A DNA stretch of 64,000 nucleotides from Flavihumibacter stibioxidans (GTDB lineage Bacteria; Bacteroidota; Bacteroidia; Chitinophagales; Chitinophagaceae), in assembly GCF_014332695.1 (NCBI RefSeq), contig NZ_MBUA01000001.1, forward strand, positions 992,001 through 1,056,000, given 5' to 3'. Shown here in pieces: positions 36,151 through 45,100 of this stretch. The stretch's first letter is position 1; every line of letters starts with the position of its first letter. The position numbers and the translations under genes are program-made. The notes below the pieces were generated by a model that made no database searches, was not told the origin of the DNA, and was given only the letters and a program-made list of their open reading frames with translations.

Positions 36151-36222
36151 AAAAAGCCACTGGTTATTGGCTACAGCCGTTAGCAAATTTACAACTAAAG
36201 ACTGATCGCTAACACCAGTGGC
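36151..36222 (-). terminator. Possible terminator after tuf
   Basis: GCCACTGGT (36156-36164) and ACCAGTGGC (36214-36222) form a nine-bp stem with a 49-nt loop, followed on the minus strand by TTTTTT directly before tRNA-Trp. The long loop lowers confidence. Confidence 0.5.
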
Positions 36223-36243
36223 TGCTATTGAGAATCAAATAAA

Positions 36244-37431
36244 TTACTTGATGATCTCAGTCACCTGTCCTGCACCTACGGTACGGCCACCTTCGCGGAT
36301 AGCGAATTTCAGACCTTTTTCCATAGCGATCGGCTGGATCAGGGTAACTTTCAGGTTGGTGTTATCACCAGGCATCACCATTTCGGTTCCTTCAGCCAGG
36401 GTACACTCACCAGTTACGTCCGTAGTACGGAAGTAGAACTGAGGACGGTACTTGTTGAAGAACGGAGTGTGACGGCCACCTTCTTCTTTGCTCAGCACGT
36501 ACACCTCACCACGGAATTCAGTGTGTGGGGTGATTGAACCGGGCTTACAGATAACCATACCACGGCGGATATCCTTCTTTTCAATACCACGGAGGAGCAG
36601 ACCGGCGTTGTCACCAGCTTCACCTTCGTCGAGGAGTTTCTTGAACATTTCAACACCGGTAACGGTAGAAGTCATTGGCTTTTCCATCAGACCTACGATC
36701 TCAACGGGCTCACCAACCTTGATACGACCGCGCTCGATACGACCAGTTGCAACAGTACCACGACCTGTGATAGAGAATACGTCTTCTACAGACATCAGGA
36801 ATGGCATATCAACCGGGCGGGGAGGCAGCGGGATGTAGCTGTCAACAGCATCCATCAGCTCGTCGATTTTCTTAACCCACTTTTCTTCTCCGGCCAGTGC
36901 ACCGGTAGCAGAACCCTGGATGATTGGAGTATTGTCACCATCGAAACCATAAGAGGTCAGGAGGTCACGGATTTCCATTTCAACCAGTTCAAGCAGTTCA
37001 GCGTCTTCAACAAGGTCAACTTTATTCATGAACACAACGATCTGAGGTACACCTACCTGGCGGGCCAGCAGGATGTGTTCTTTAGTTTGGGGCATAGGAC
37101 CATCGGTAGCAGCCACAACCAAGATGGCACCGTCCATCTGAGCAGCACCGGTAATCATGTTCTTCACATAGTCAGCGTGACCAGGACAGTCAACGTGAGC
37201 ATAGTGACGGTTTGCTGTCTGATATTCAACGTGTGCAGTATTGATGGTGATACCGCGCTCTTTTTCTTCAGGAGCTCCATCAATTTCATCGTACTTCTTT
37301 GCTGTCGCCAAACCCTTACTTGCCAGAATGGAAGTAATAGCGGCAGTCAAAGTGGTTTTACCGTGGTCAACGTGGCCAATAGTACCTACGTTAACGTGGG
37401 GCTTTTCCCTCTTAAAGGTCTCTTTTGCCAT
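36244..37431 (-). CDS. tuf: Elongation factor Tu
   Basis: 395 residues with G1 [10 protein letters not shown]3 DCPGHADY, G4 NKVD and the three-domain EF-Tu plan through the C-terminal [13 protein letters not shown]. It delivers aminoacyl-tRNA to the ribosome. The tRNA genes Thr-Tyr-Gly-Thr lie directly upstream and tRNA-Trp, secE and nusG downstream, an ancient arrangement shared with the tufB region of gammaproteobacteria. Confidence 0.99.
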   Translation of the reverse strand: MAKETFKREKPHVNVGTIGHVDHGKTTLTAAITSILASKGLATAKKYDEIDGAPEEKERGITINTAHVEYQTANRHYAHVDCPGHADYVKNMITGAAQMDGAILVVAATDGPMPQTKEHILLARQVGVPQIVVFMNKVDLVEDAELLELVEMEIRDLLTSYGFDGDNTPIIQGSATGALAGEEKWVKKIDELMDAVDSYIPLPPRPVDMPFLMSVEDVFSITGRGTVATGRIERGRIKVGEPVEIVGLMEKPMTSTVTGVEMFKKLLDEGEAGDNAGLLLRGIEKKDIRRGMVICKPGSITPHTEFRGEVYVLSKEEGGRHTPFFNKYRPQFYFRTTDVTGECTLAEGTEMVMPGDNTNLKVTLIQPIAMEKGLKFAIREGGRTVGAGQVTEIIK

Positions 37432-37574
37432 TTTATTTGTTTTTAAGTTGTGGTTTAAAACTGGAAGCCCCTAAAGACTTCTTATTATTAATGTGCTTCA
37501 CGCACACCTGTTTACAAGAACTACCGGCCCTGATCACATTCCAATTGCTTTCACTTCCGGTTTAAAGCTCTCTG

Positions 37575-37646
37575 AGCCGTTAGTGAGAATCGAACTCACG
37601 ACCTCTTCCCTACCAAGGAAGTGCTCTACCCCTGAGCTACAACGGC
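37575..37646 (-). tRNA. trnT: tRNA-Thr (GGT)
   Basis: A 72-nt cloverleaf. Acceptor GCCGTTG pairs with TAACGGC (one G-U), the anticodon GGT is in loop TTGGTAG, and the T-arm is GTGAGTTCGATTCTCAC. Last of the four tRNAs before tuf. Confidence 0.95.
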
Positions 37647-37656
37647 GGAAAGAAAG

Positions 37657-37729
37657 AGCGGAAGACGAGTCTCGAACTCGCAACCTATAGCTTGGAAGGC
37701 TATCGCTCTACCAATTGAGCTACTTCCGC
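37657..37729 (-). tRNA. trnG: tRNA-Gly (TCC)
   Basis: A 73-nt cloverleaf with acceptor GCGGAAG / CTTCCGC and anticodon TCC in loop CTTCCAA. Ten nt upstream of tRNA-Thr(GGT). Confidence 0.95.
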
Positions 37730-37817
37730 TTATACCACCCTGCTATTCGCAGGGCAGCTGATTCATTCCTGATTTTAAGAACTATGCCCACTTTATCATC
37801 ATATAAAGCGGGCGTTG

Positions 37818-37900
37818 TGGGCAGGAGAGGATTCGAACCTCTGAAGTCGAAAGACAGCGGATTTACAGTCCGCCCCATTTGGCCGCTCTGGAACCTGCCC
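37818..37900 (-). tRNA. trnY: tRNA-Tyr (GTA)
   Basis: An 83-nt class II tRNA with a long variable arm, acceptor GGGCAGG / CCTGCCC and anticodon GTA (GGACTGTAAATCC). Confidence 0.95.
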
Positions 37901-37911
37901 CGATTTACAAG

Positions 37912-37984
37912 AGCCACTTGTCGGAATCGAACCAACGACCTACTGATTACAAATCAGTTGCTCTACCAGCTGAGCTAAAGTGGC
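37912..37984 (-). tRNA. trnT: tRNA-Thr (TGT)
   Basis: A 73-nt cloverleaf, acceptor GCCACTT paired with the 3' strand AAGTGGC, anticodon TGT in loop TTTGTAA. First tRNA of the tuf array. Confidence 0.95.
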
Positions 37985-38028
37985 GATTGAAATTTAAAAA
38001 AGAACTACCCCTTTTTGTTTCGGGATGG

Positions 38029-38056
38029 CAAAGGTAAAAGAATTTAAGAAATACAA
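38029..38056 (-). promoter_or_regulatory. Predicted promoter of the tRNA-tuf array
   Basis: Minus strand TTTTTG ending at 38054, a 17-nt spacer, then TACCTTTG (38036-38029), a perfect -7 box. The spacer is shorter than the usual 19-21. It lies 45 nt before tRNA-Thr(TGT). Confidence 0.5.
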
Positions 38057-38117
38057 AAATTTTGAAAACACTTTTTTTAAAAAAATAAATATGCTCAGCC
38101 CGGGAGTGGTTCAGGGC

Positions 38118-38143
38118 AAAAAAAAAGACCTCCGGGGAGGTCT
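38118..38143 (-). terminator. Terminator of hpf
   Basis: AGACCTCC / GGAGGTCT stem with a very tight loop, followed on the minus strand by a run of T. It starts 12 nt after the hpf stop. Confidence 0.85.
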
Positions 38144-38155
38144 CTGATGCCTTTG

Positions 38156-38455
38156 TCAGGCGAAATTTTTTTCTTTTTTTCTTTTTATCTGATTAACCAG
38201 GGAATCAAGTGCGCTGTCAAAAGACTCTTCAAATGATTTGGAACTGGCTTTTACGAAGAAGTCATGTTTGGGTACGTGTACTCTGATCTCCGCTACCTTG
38301 TCTTTAATCTGATGCACAACATTGTCTAATTTCAAAAAAACATCCACTTTGATGATCCGGTCATGAAATGTAGCCAACTTGTCGATCCGGGTGGTTACAT
38401 ACTCCACGAGTTTTACGTCTGCATCAAAATGTACAGTCTGAATGTTAACGTTCAT
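38156..38455 (-). CDS. hpf: Short ribosome hibernation factor (HPF/RaiA family)
   Basis: 99 residues from the ATG at 38455 (NVNIQTVHFDADVKLVEYVT), a length typical of short HPF/RaiA. The basic C-terminus (NQIKRKKEKNF) and the beta-alpha core (VDVFLKLD, AEIRVHVPKHDFFVKA) fit. It binds the 30S A/P sites in stationary phase and stalls or dimerises ribosomes. An in-frame TTG nine codons upstream is less likely to be used. It lies between the recombinase gene and the tRNA array, with its own terminator. Confidence 0.92.
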   Translation of the reverse strand: MNVNIQTVHFDADVKLVEYVTTRIDKLATFHDRIIKVDVFLKLDNVVHQIKDKVAEIRVHVPKHDFFVKASSKSFEESFDSALDSLVNQIKRKKEKNFA

Positions 38456-38597
38456 AGCAATCACGTTTTTAACAGTGAACAATAAATAAAGAACTCATTG
38501 TTATGAAGATAACATAAAGCAGTTCATTTTCCAAGAATGGATCCGTTTATTTTTGTTTTTCACAATACATTCACATCCAACACTTTACAATAATATT

Positions 38598-39506
38598 TCA
38601 ACCTTTTGGATGAGCCTTCCTGTGTACCTCTTTCAACTTGCCAATAGTAGTGTGAGTGTATACCTGCGTAGCAGCCAGACTGGAATGGCCAAGCAACTCC
38701 TTTACTGCATTCAGGTCGGCACCATTATTCAGCAAATGGGTTGCAAAACTATGCCGAAGAATATGCGGACTTCTTTTTTTCAGTGTGGTGAAGTCTTTGA
38801 GGTAGTGATTTACGATCCGGTACACATACTGTGGATATAATGCCCGTCCTTTGTCTGTCAGTAACAGGTGAACAGTATCAAATTGTTCCCATTGGCCGCA
38901 TTTTAATGACTCATAATGGCGGATCATTTCCAGCAGATCCTGCCCCACCGGTATCAGTCTTTCCTTGTTCCCCTTTCCCAGAACTTTGATCGTACGGGAG
39001 TAGAAATTCACCTGTTCCTGCTTCAGGTTTACCAATTCACTCAGCCGCATGCCAGTCTGGTAAAACAGGTTCAGGATCAATTCCGTGGTCAGGCCCTTCC
39101 AGCCATCTCCATAGGAATTACCGGCAAAAAGCCTTTCAGCCTGCTTTTCTTCTACATAAACAGGTAATTTTTTACCCGATTTCGGGGCCGAAAGACTGGC
39201 CACGGGTGAAGCCGGGATTACCGACTTTTTTAAGAGGTATTTGTATAAAGACCGGAGTGAGGAGAGTTTCCGGCCGATAGACCTTGCTGATAGCGGCTGC
39301 TTCCCTTCCTTCAGTGAAGATAGCCAGCTACGAACCATTACCGTTGACGCTAAAACCAGCGAACCAGTATCATATTCCAGTTTCAGGTATCCGGCAAATT
39401 GTGAAATATCGTCGAAATAGGCCCTTACAGTATGGCCTGTAAATCTTTTTTCGAGCTTCAGGTATTGAATAAAATCAGTTAAATGCGGATCTTCACTGGT
39501 ATACAT
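38598..39506 (-). CDS. xerC: Tyrosine recombinase XerC/XerD family
   Basis: About 302 residues from the ATG at 39506. The N-terminal SAM-like DNA-binding domain (TDFIQYLKLEKRFTGHTVRA) is followed by the catalytic domain with Arg in QTGMRLSELVNL, HILRHSFATHLL (H..R), LGHSSLAATQVYTH (His and Tyr). It resolves chromosome dimers at dif with its partner, and length and context (not next to integrase targets) fit Xer rather than a phage integrase. It starts just downstream of the rpsU terminator. Whether it is XerC or XerD cannot be decided here. Confidence 0.9.
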   Translation of the reverse strand: MYTSEDPHLTDFIQYLKLEKRFTGHTVRAYFDDISQFAGYLKLEYDTGSLVLASTVMVRSWLSSLKEGKQPLSARSIGRKLSSLRSLYKYLLKKSVIPASPVASLSAPKSGKKLPVYVEEKQAERLFAGNSYGDGWKGLTTELILNLFYQTGMRLSELVNLKQEQVNFYSRTIKVLGKGNKERLIPVGQDLLEMIRHYESLKCGQWEQFDTVHLLLTDKGRALYPQYVYRIVNHYLKDFTTLKKRSPHILRHSFATHLLNNGADLNAVKELLGHSSLAATQVYTHTTIGKLKEVHRKAHPKG

Positions 39507-39510
39507 AGAT

Positions 39511-39550
39511 AAAAGGGATCGCAGCAAAACTAATGTTTTGCTGCGATCCC
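39511..39550 (-). terminator. Terminator of rpsU
   Basis: Perfect 16-bp stem GGGATCGCAGCAAAAC / GTTTTGCTGCGATCCC, four-base loop, then TTTTAT on the minus strand. The recombinase ATG lies directly after it, so that gene may depend on read-through. Confidence 0.88.
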
Positions 39551-39578
39551 GTCACACTATAATGAACAGTTCTAAATC

Positions 39579-39776
39579 TTATACTTCGAACTTGCCGGCT
39601 GCAACCTGCTGCTTATAAACTGCTTTCAGCACTTCAGCCCGACGTTTGATTGACGGCTTGGTGAATGACTGGCGCTCTCTTAACTGTACCAGAACCTTGG
39701 CTTTTTCAAACTTCTTCTTGTACTTCTTGAGCGCTTTGTCGATGTTTTCGCAGTCTTTAGAATCGATGATCAGCAT
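39579..39776 (-). CDS. rpsU: Ribosomal protein S21
   Basis: 65 residues, bS21 of the Bacteroidota type: IDSKDCENIDKALKKYKKKF followed by VQLRERQSFTKPSIKRRAEV. It sits on the 30S platform near the anti-Shine-Dalgarno. It has its own promoter (39811-39840), a very short leader with a strong Shine-Dalgarno, and a 16-bp terminator, so it is monocistronic or nearly so. In Flavobacterium johnsoniae bS21 helps hide the anti-SD and rpsU keeps a strong SD, which allows autoregulation. The same design is visible here. Confidence 0.96.
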   Translation of the reverse strand: MLIIDSKDCENIDKALKKYKKKFEKAKVLVQLRERQSFTKPSIKRRAEVLKAVYKQQVAAGKFEV

Positions 39777-39784
39777 AACAATAT

Positions 39785-39793
39785 ACCTCCTTT
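39785..39793 (-). promoter_or_regulatory. Strong Shine-Dalgarno of rpsU
   Basis: Minus strand AAAGGAGGT with GGAGG nine nt before the rpsU ATG. Other genes in this window start after AT-rich sequence without such a motif, so it marks rpsU as specially controlled. Confidence 0.85.
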
Positions 39794-39810
39794 GGTAATT
39801 TTTTGGAGGG

Positions 39811-39840
39811 CAAAGATAGGAAAGAATATTTTAACACCAA
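39811..39840 (-). promoter_or_regulatory. Predicted rpsU promoter
   Basis: Minus strand TTG (39840-39838), 19-nt spacer, TATCTTTG (39818-39811), a perfect TAnnTTTG. The leader would be about 28 nt. Confidence 0.75.
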
Positions 39841-39882
39841 ATCCTTTTTACCAAAAAAAGAGCTTTAAACTATATTGCGTGC

Positions 39883-40470
39883 ATGTTTACAGGAATTATT
39901 GAAGCGATGGGTACAATTACCCGGATTGAAGATTCTGGAACCAACCGGATATTTTGGCTGGAATCGCCTATTTCCCAGGAACTCAGTATTGACCAGAGTG
40001 TTTCCCACGATGGTGTTTGCCTCACAATTGATGCCATTGAACCAGGTAAACACAGGGTTACGGCAATTGCTGAGACTCTCTTAAAAACAAACCTCAGCCA
40101 GTGGGCTGAGGGCAACCTGGTAAACCTGGAAAGAAGTATGTTGATGAATGGAAGGCTGGATGGGCATATAGTACAGGGGCATGTTGATTGTACGGCAATT
40201 TGTATTTCCCGGCATGATAAAAACGGCAGCTGGGAGTACCGATTCTCAATACCAGCAGAATTTGCAGCATTAATTATAGAAAAAGGTTCCATCACTATCA
40301 ACGGTACCAGTTTAACGCTTTATGATATCACAGATACAGAGTTTTCGGTGTCTATCATACCCTACACTTTTGAAAATACCGATATACAAAAAGTTTTTCC
40401 GGGGAGCGCAGTAAATATTGAATTTGATATAATCGGAAAATACATCCGGAGGCTGAAGCAATTTGAATAA
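39883..40470 (+). CDS. ribE: Riboflavin synthase alpha subunit
   Basis: 195 residues in two homologous lumazine-binding halves. The first starts MFTGIIEAMGTITRIEDSG with VSHDGVCLTIDAI. The second has GHIVQGHVDCTAI and GSITINGTSLTLYDI. It dismutates two 6,7-dimethyl-8-ribityllumazine into riboflavin. Single gene, divergent from rpsU, with no FMN riboswitch visible in the short upstream gap. Confidence 0.95.
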   Translation: MFTGIIEAMGTITRIEDSGTNRIFWLESPISQELSIDQSVSHDGVCLTIDAIEPGKHRVTAIAETLLKTNLSQWAEGNLVNLERSMLMNGRLDGHIVQGHVDCTAICISRHDKNGSWEYRFSIPAEFAALIIEKGSITINGTSLTLYDITDTEFSVSIIPYTFENTDIQKVFPGSAVNIEFDIIGKYIRRLKQFE

Positions 40471-40689
40471 AGTGGCAACTGGCTAAACTATGATTGAGTA
40501 AATCCTTTCGCGGACCTGGTTCATCCAAGGAATTTGCCCAGAAATTTTACGGCATGCCTGTTTTCTTTTATCCTGTAATACCTTATGGGATCCACGTTTC
40601 AATGTGACGACTGGCACAGTCCATTCACCATGGCAATAATACCGCACATATTTCCCCTTGCTGCGCAGGGTTTAAAAAAAGGGGAAAAT

Positions 40690-42171
40690 TTACCTGAGCG
40701 GATGTTTTTGTATTGAAAAAGCTGAGCGCGGGTCAAACAAGCATATAATTTTTCCCGAATAACAAGTATCAAAATATATGTGCCCATATTCTTCTGTCAG
40801 CCACCGAAAGCCTGAAACAGGTATGATTTCAAGTGTATCTTTTACATGTACAGTGGCGGAATCAACAGTTGTAAGCCAATCAACTCCCTCCGCAAGTCCG
40901 ATTCTTAAAGTAGGCACCCCATTGAATTCATATGGCAAATCGATCTGAATTTCATTGATGGTTGATTTTGATGCCAACTCAATTTTTTCAAACAACTGGG
41001 CATTCAACCGACCCGCCATTTTATAATCCTTTGCATTTTGAAGGGTAAAAAATGAATAGCCTATCAACAGAACCATTATCACCAAAAATTTATACCGATT
41101 ATCCAAACGGTTCACAACCATCAGGTAAGAAATTAAAAGACAGAAAAAAACAGAGGGTAAATACAAAAACCTTTCCGACTCCCTGTCATGGGTATCAATG
41201 CCAAGCGTAATAACAGGAAACAGGGAAAGCCCAAAACAGGCAATCATTAAGTACAAAAAGTAGTGTTTTTTGATGGGCCTGAAATACCTATAAATCAGCA
41301 CAACCATACCCAGCAGAACCAGCCCGTATAAAACAATAAAATTTACTGTTGAATCCATTGGTGGCAGGAATGAACGTGCCAGCAACCTGTTGTAATTCAG
41401 TATAAGGGGTTTAATAACAGTTGCAACAGAAGCATTCAACTCATAATCAGATGCCACCCTGCCCAGGAAGAGATGACGAAATAACAGATTCCCGATAAAT
41501 ATTGTCAGGAAAAGGCTTGCCTGCTTCCATGTGATTCTACTGCCCTCCATTGTTAAATAACGATCTGAAATCGCCAGGAAAATAACCAACACCGGTAAAA
41601 TCCAGACAGATTCATAAGTAAACAAGCCAATTCCGAAGAAGGCAAGAGATAAACCCAGCCGAATTACAGAATGATACTTTGACAAAAGAAATACAAGCGA
41701 CAACAGAAAGAATACACAGGCCAGGGATGCTGTTCTTCCCAATATCCAAAGAACCGCCTCCGAATGAAATGGGTACAGGCAAAAAACTGAAGCGGTAATC
41801 AACGCGAAATTAAGGCCATCAAATGATGACTCAGGCGCATATCGTTTGAAGAGTTGAAAAGAAAGCTTTAAAACCAGAAATGTACAGGAAATATGAATCA
41901 GCAATTTGGTTATATGGTAGCCAATTATTGCACCTCCCCATACATGGTAATCCATTGTTAATGAAAGTTCATGTACCGGCCGTTGAAACCTATTCTGAAA
42001 AACCTTGCCCTTAATACTTTCCGGAATATGTATCAGATCATCATTTAAAAGGTAAAAATTTCCCGGGTAGTAAGCCAAAATTGTAGTGAACAGACATAAC
42101 CCAAACAACAACCATGACATTTCCCTGGGGTACTTTTCGAAAAATGAACCAACCCGATTTCTGACTGCCAT
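40690..42171 (-). CDS. Polytopic membrane protein, GT-C glycosyltransferase-like
   Basis: 493 residues with about eleven hydrophobic helices. The first loop, GNFYLLNDDLIHIPESIKG, has acidic residues after helix 1, and FCLYPFHSEAVLWILGRTAS resembles the corresponding region of TMTC/O-mannosyltransferase-like GT-C proteins. A globular C-terminal tail of about 120 residues (from residue 370) follows. No definite family is claimed. It begins one nt after the stop of the PorU2-like gene, so it is the third gene of that operon and may glycosylate or process a secreted protein or surface polymer. Confidence 0.55.
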   Translation of the reverse strand: MAVRNRVGSFFEKYPREMSWLLFGLCLFTTILAYYPGNFYLLNDDLIHIPESIKGKVFQNRFQRPVHELSLTMDYHVWGGAIIGYHITKLLIHISCTFLVLKLSFQLFKRYAPESSFDGLNFALITASVFCLYPFHSEAVLWILGRTASLACVFFLLSLVFLLSKYHSVIRLGLSLAFFGIGLFTYESVWILPVLVIFLAISDRYLTMEGSRITWKQASLFLTIFIGNLLFRHLFLGRVASDYELNASVATVIKPLILNYNRLLARSFLPPMDSTVNFIVLYGLVLLGMVVLIYRYFRPIKKHYFLYLMIACFGLSLFPVITLGIDTHDRESERFLYLPSVFFCLLISYLMVVNRLDNRYKFLVIMVLLIGYSFFTLQNAKDYKMAGRLNAQLFEKIELASKSTINEIQIDLPYEFNGVPTLRIGLAEGVDWLTTVDSATVHVKDTLEIIPVSGFRWLTEEYGHIYFDTCYSGKIICLFDPRSAFSIQKHPLR

Positions 42172-42172
42172 C

Positions 42173-45100
42173 TTACCTGATTAAGTACATTTTGCCATAT
42201 CCCTTCGTGAAAAATTTATCAGTAGTATCCCCATTGGCTTTGTATTTTTCCAGCTTTTTGCCATTCAGCATGGAAATCACCCTGTACAAATAAACGCCAT
42301 TGGCCAACCTTTGACCAAACTGATCGGTTCCGTCCCATTTAAACTCTGTAATATTTCTGCCGATCCTGATCGGGCCTAGTTCATCACCTGTAATTTCTCT
42401 GACAATTTTTCCTGTCACCGTCAGTATCTGAATTTTAAAATTCGTCGGGATCTCGCTGCCGGTAAGTGTAAATACAAAAGCCGTAGATGTTGAGAATGGG
42501 TTCGGGTAATTAAGCAGATTAGAGATCATCGGCTTATTTATCACTGTAAATTCAACTGAATATGAAATTTTACCTGCAGGATTGTTGCTGGCATCTTTTC
42601 CGGTTACAATCAGTTCATAATTGTCTATCCCGTTTTCCTCATCAAAGGTATTCAGGAAGGCCGGGCTGAATTCAATTGTAGCAGTATTGTCTGAAGCAGA
42701 TACTGCCGGTATGAACCGAACGGTATCATTATCAAAACGGTAGGTTTTAATGGATCCGTCGGGATAACGCACCTGGACGCGCATCAGGGAAGTATCATTC
42801 AGTAACAAATATTTCGATTCGTCTTTTAATTTGATCTGAATTCTGGGACGAGCCGATACTATATCCCCATTCAGAATGTGAACACCATCGAATGTGACAT
42901 CCAAAAGCGGATTCTTTCTGTCATCATCTACATACAAATTCCTGAACAGGAAATTGTTGAAATGATATTGTTCTGGCTGGTGATCGTCGGGGTTAAAATC
43001 AATATACAGGGTATTCAATCCAGGGAAATTGCGGGTATCTATCTTATAGGTAAACCTTACCGTATCACCGCCGCCAAGCGGCTTCAGCAAGCCCACAGGC
43101 AGTTCATGCGGAACATTATTGGCATCAGTCAGTATGACTTTTATTTTAAGGCTGTCAAATGGTATTGATGTGATATTCTTGAATGCAATACCAAACTCCA
43201 CAATTTCCCCCAGCCCAACAGTATCCTTGGTAGTAAAGAAAAGGTTCGGTGTTATAGCGCCTTCAGGAACGGGATCATAAATCAATCGCCAGTAATCGAG
43301 CTGGTATGGACTGAAATTTACCGAATCTGCATTTCTCATGTTAAGTTTCAGTTTAGGATAAATGGCCGCATCAATATCTGAAACATCCACTACCGTTTCA
43401 TTTATCCCAACTTCTTTCAATACATGAGTACTTCTGTCCTTCCTTATACCAAGTATTTCAATCTTAACTTTATCCGGTGAATTTGATTCAACAGGATGTC
43501 CTTCCCATCTTAACTCCTTCCATTTTTTTGAAGGTCCGAATTCGGGTGATTTCAGATACCCCACAGAATCGGGAGTCGTACAGGTAGCGGAAATAAAGAA
43601 ACGATCATACAAACCCACAGAAACCTTTCCCAGGGCCGTAAAGTCCGGATCATTTTTTCGGTAAATAAGCCCCCAGGATTTGGGTGCATTAATATCATCA
43701 ATTATTGTAAGGCCTGCCTCCAGCAACTTGTGGTATAAAGAATTATTGCTGCCATACAAACTTGTATCGGCACGCCAGGTACTTGAATAGGAACGCGGAT
43801 TATTATAATCGTTGGAGCGGATTACAACATAATAGGATGGCGGAATTGAGTCCATAAAATCCATAATCAGTTTCCTGGACTCAGGTGTCATGTAGGAGAA
43901 TTCAAAATTCCAATTCGTGCTTGCTTTACAATTGGCACTTCCACTTCCAAAACGATAAAGGTTATTACCATTTTCATCAACATTCAACCACGGCTTGAAT
44001 GTACGGGGATCAATAACATGGAACACAAGGGATCTTCCCACACACGCGCTCCGGATGAAATCATCATCATTGATCAGTACAGAAAAATCTGAGTCTTCAG
44101 TCCCCGATGTGGGGTACATGGCCTGCCGCAAAACCAATGAATTGGCTTTTTTCCCAAATACCCATTGACGCTGCTCATCCAGGACAAGGCTATTAAATTC
44201 AGATTCTCTGTGCTGGAAAAAATGTGACTGGTTGAACCCCGACTGATTTTCCGATCTGAACATGAAGGAAGACTGATTCCAGATAAAGTCACCGCCCTCG
44301 CCAGGTACTAATGCAGTTCTCCAATAATACACCACACTGTCCAGGAAACTTGTCTGCGGATCAAACTCCAGCAAACCTCCCACCGAACTAATGTTCACAG
44401 TACGTTTCAGGGAAGAATTGAACAAGGCTGTTGTATCAATTTCCATTACATATTGCTTGAGATTGCTGAATGGATTGGCCGTTGAAGCGTATAATTTTTG
44501 TGCAGGATCAGAAACGATGGCGTAATTATAAGGATAGGCTGGAGTGGCTTCATCTTCATAAATAAAAAAGGACTTCGAAACTGAATTGTTATCCTGTACC
44601 ATTTCATCAATTTCATCGGCGCCATCGAGAACAACGCTCAGCCTGCTCTGCCCTTTGTGGAGGGTAGCTACAACTGGCAGGTCAAATTCAAGAGAGTCTG
44701 CATAATTTACTGCCGGACGCTTCTGATTGTACAGGATATTTACACTACCATCAGGGTTAATCCTTTTTATTTCTACGTGGATAGAGTCATTGATAGCCTT
44801 GCCCATATTGAAATACCTGACTTTTACCTTAAAGGATTGATCAGATATTGAAATAAAATTCGGACTGATCTCAACCATCGACTCCTCCACTACGTAATCA
44901 GGTTTAGGCTGAAAGTTCATTTTTAATGCAGGATCACCATGAAGGTTCAATTGTTCCGCATTTGCTTTTGCCAGGAAATCCAGCGGGGAATAGGAACTGG
45001 TCATCTGGGTAAGGGCATCAATATTGAGTCTTCCCAGCGTTGCACCATAATCAGATTTACCCATTTTCGTATAGAATGCATTCAGGTAGGTGGAAAGATA

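Noticed and set aside
38598-39506. Phage or island integrase
   Set aside because: Length and motifs fit Xer, and there are no att repeats, phage genes or tRNA duplication nearby.
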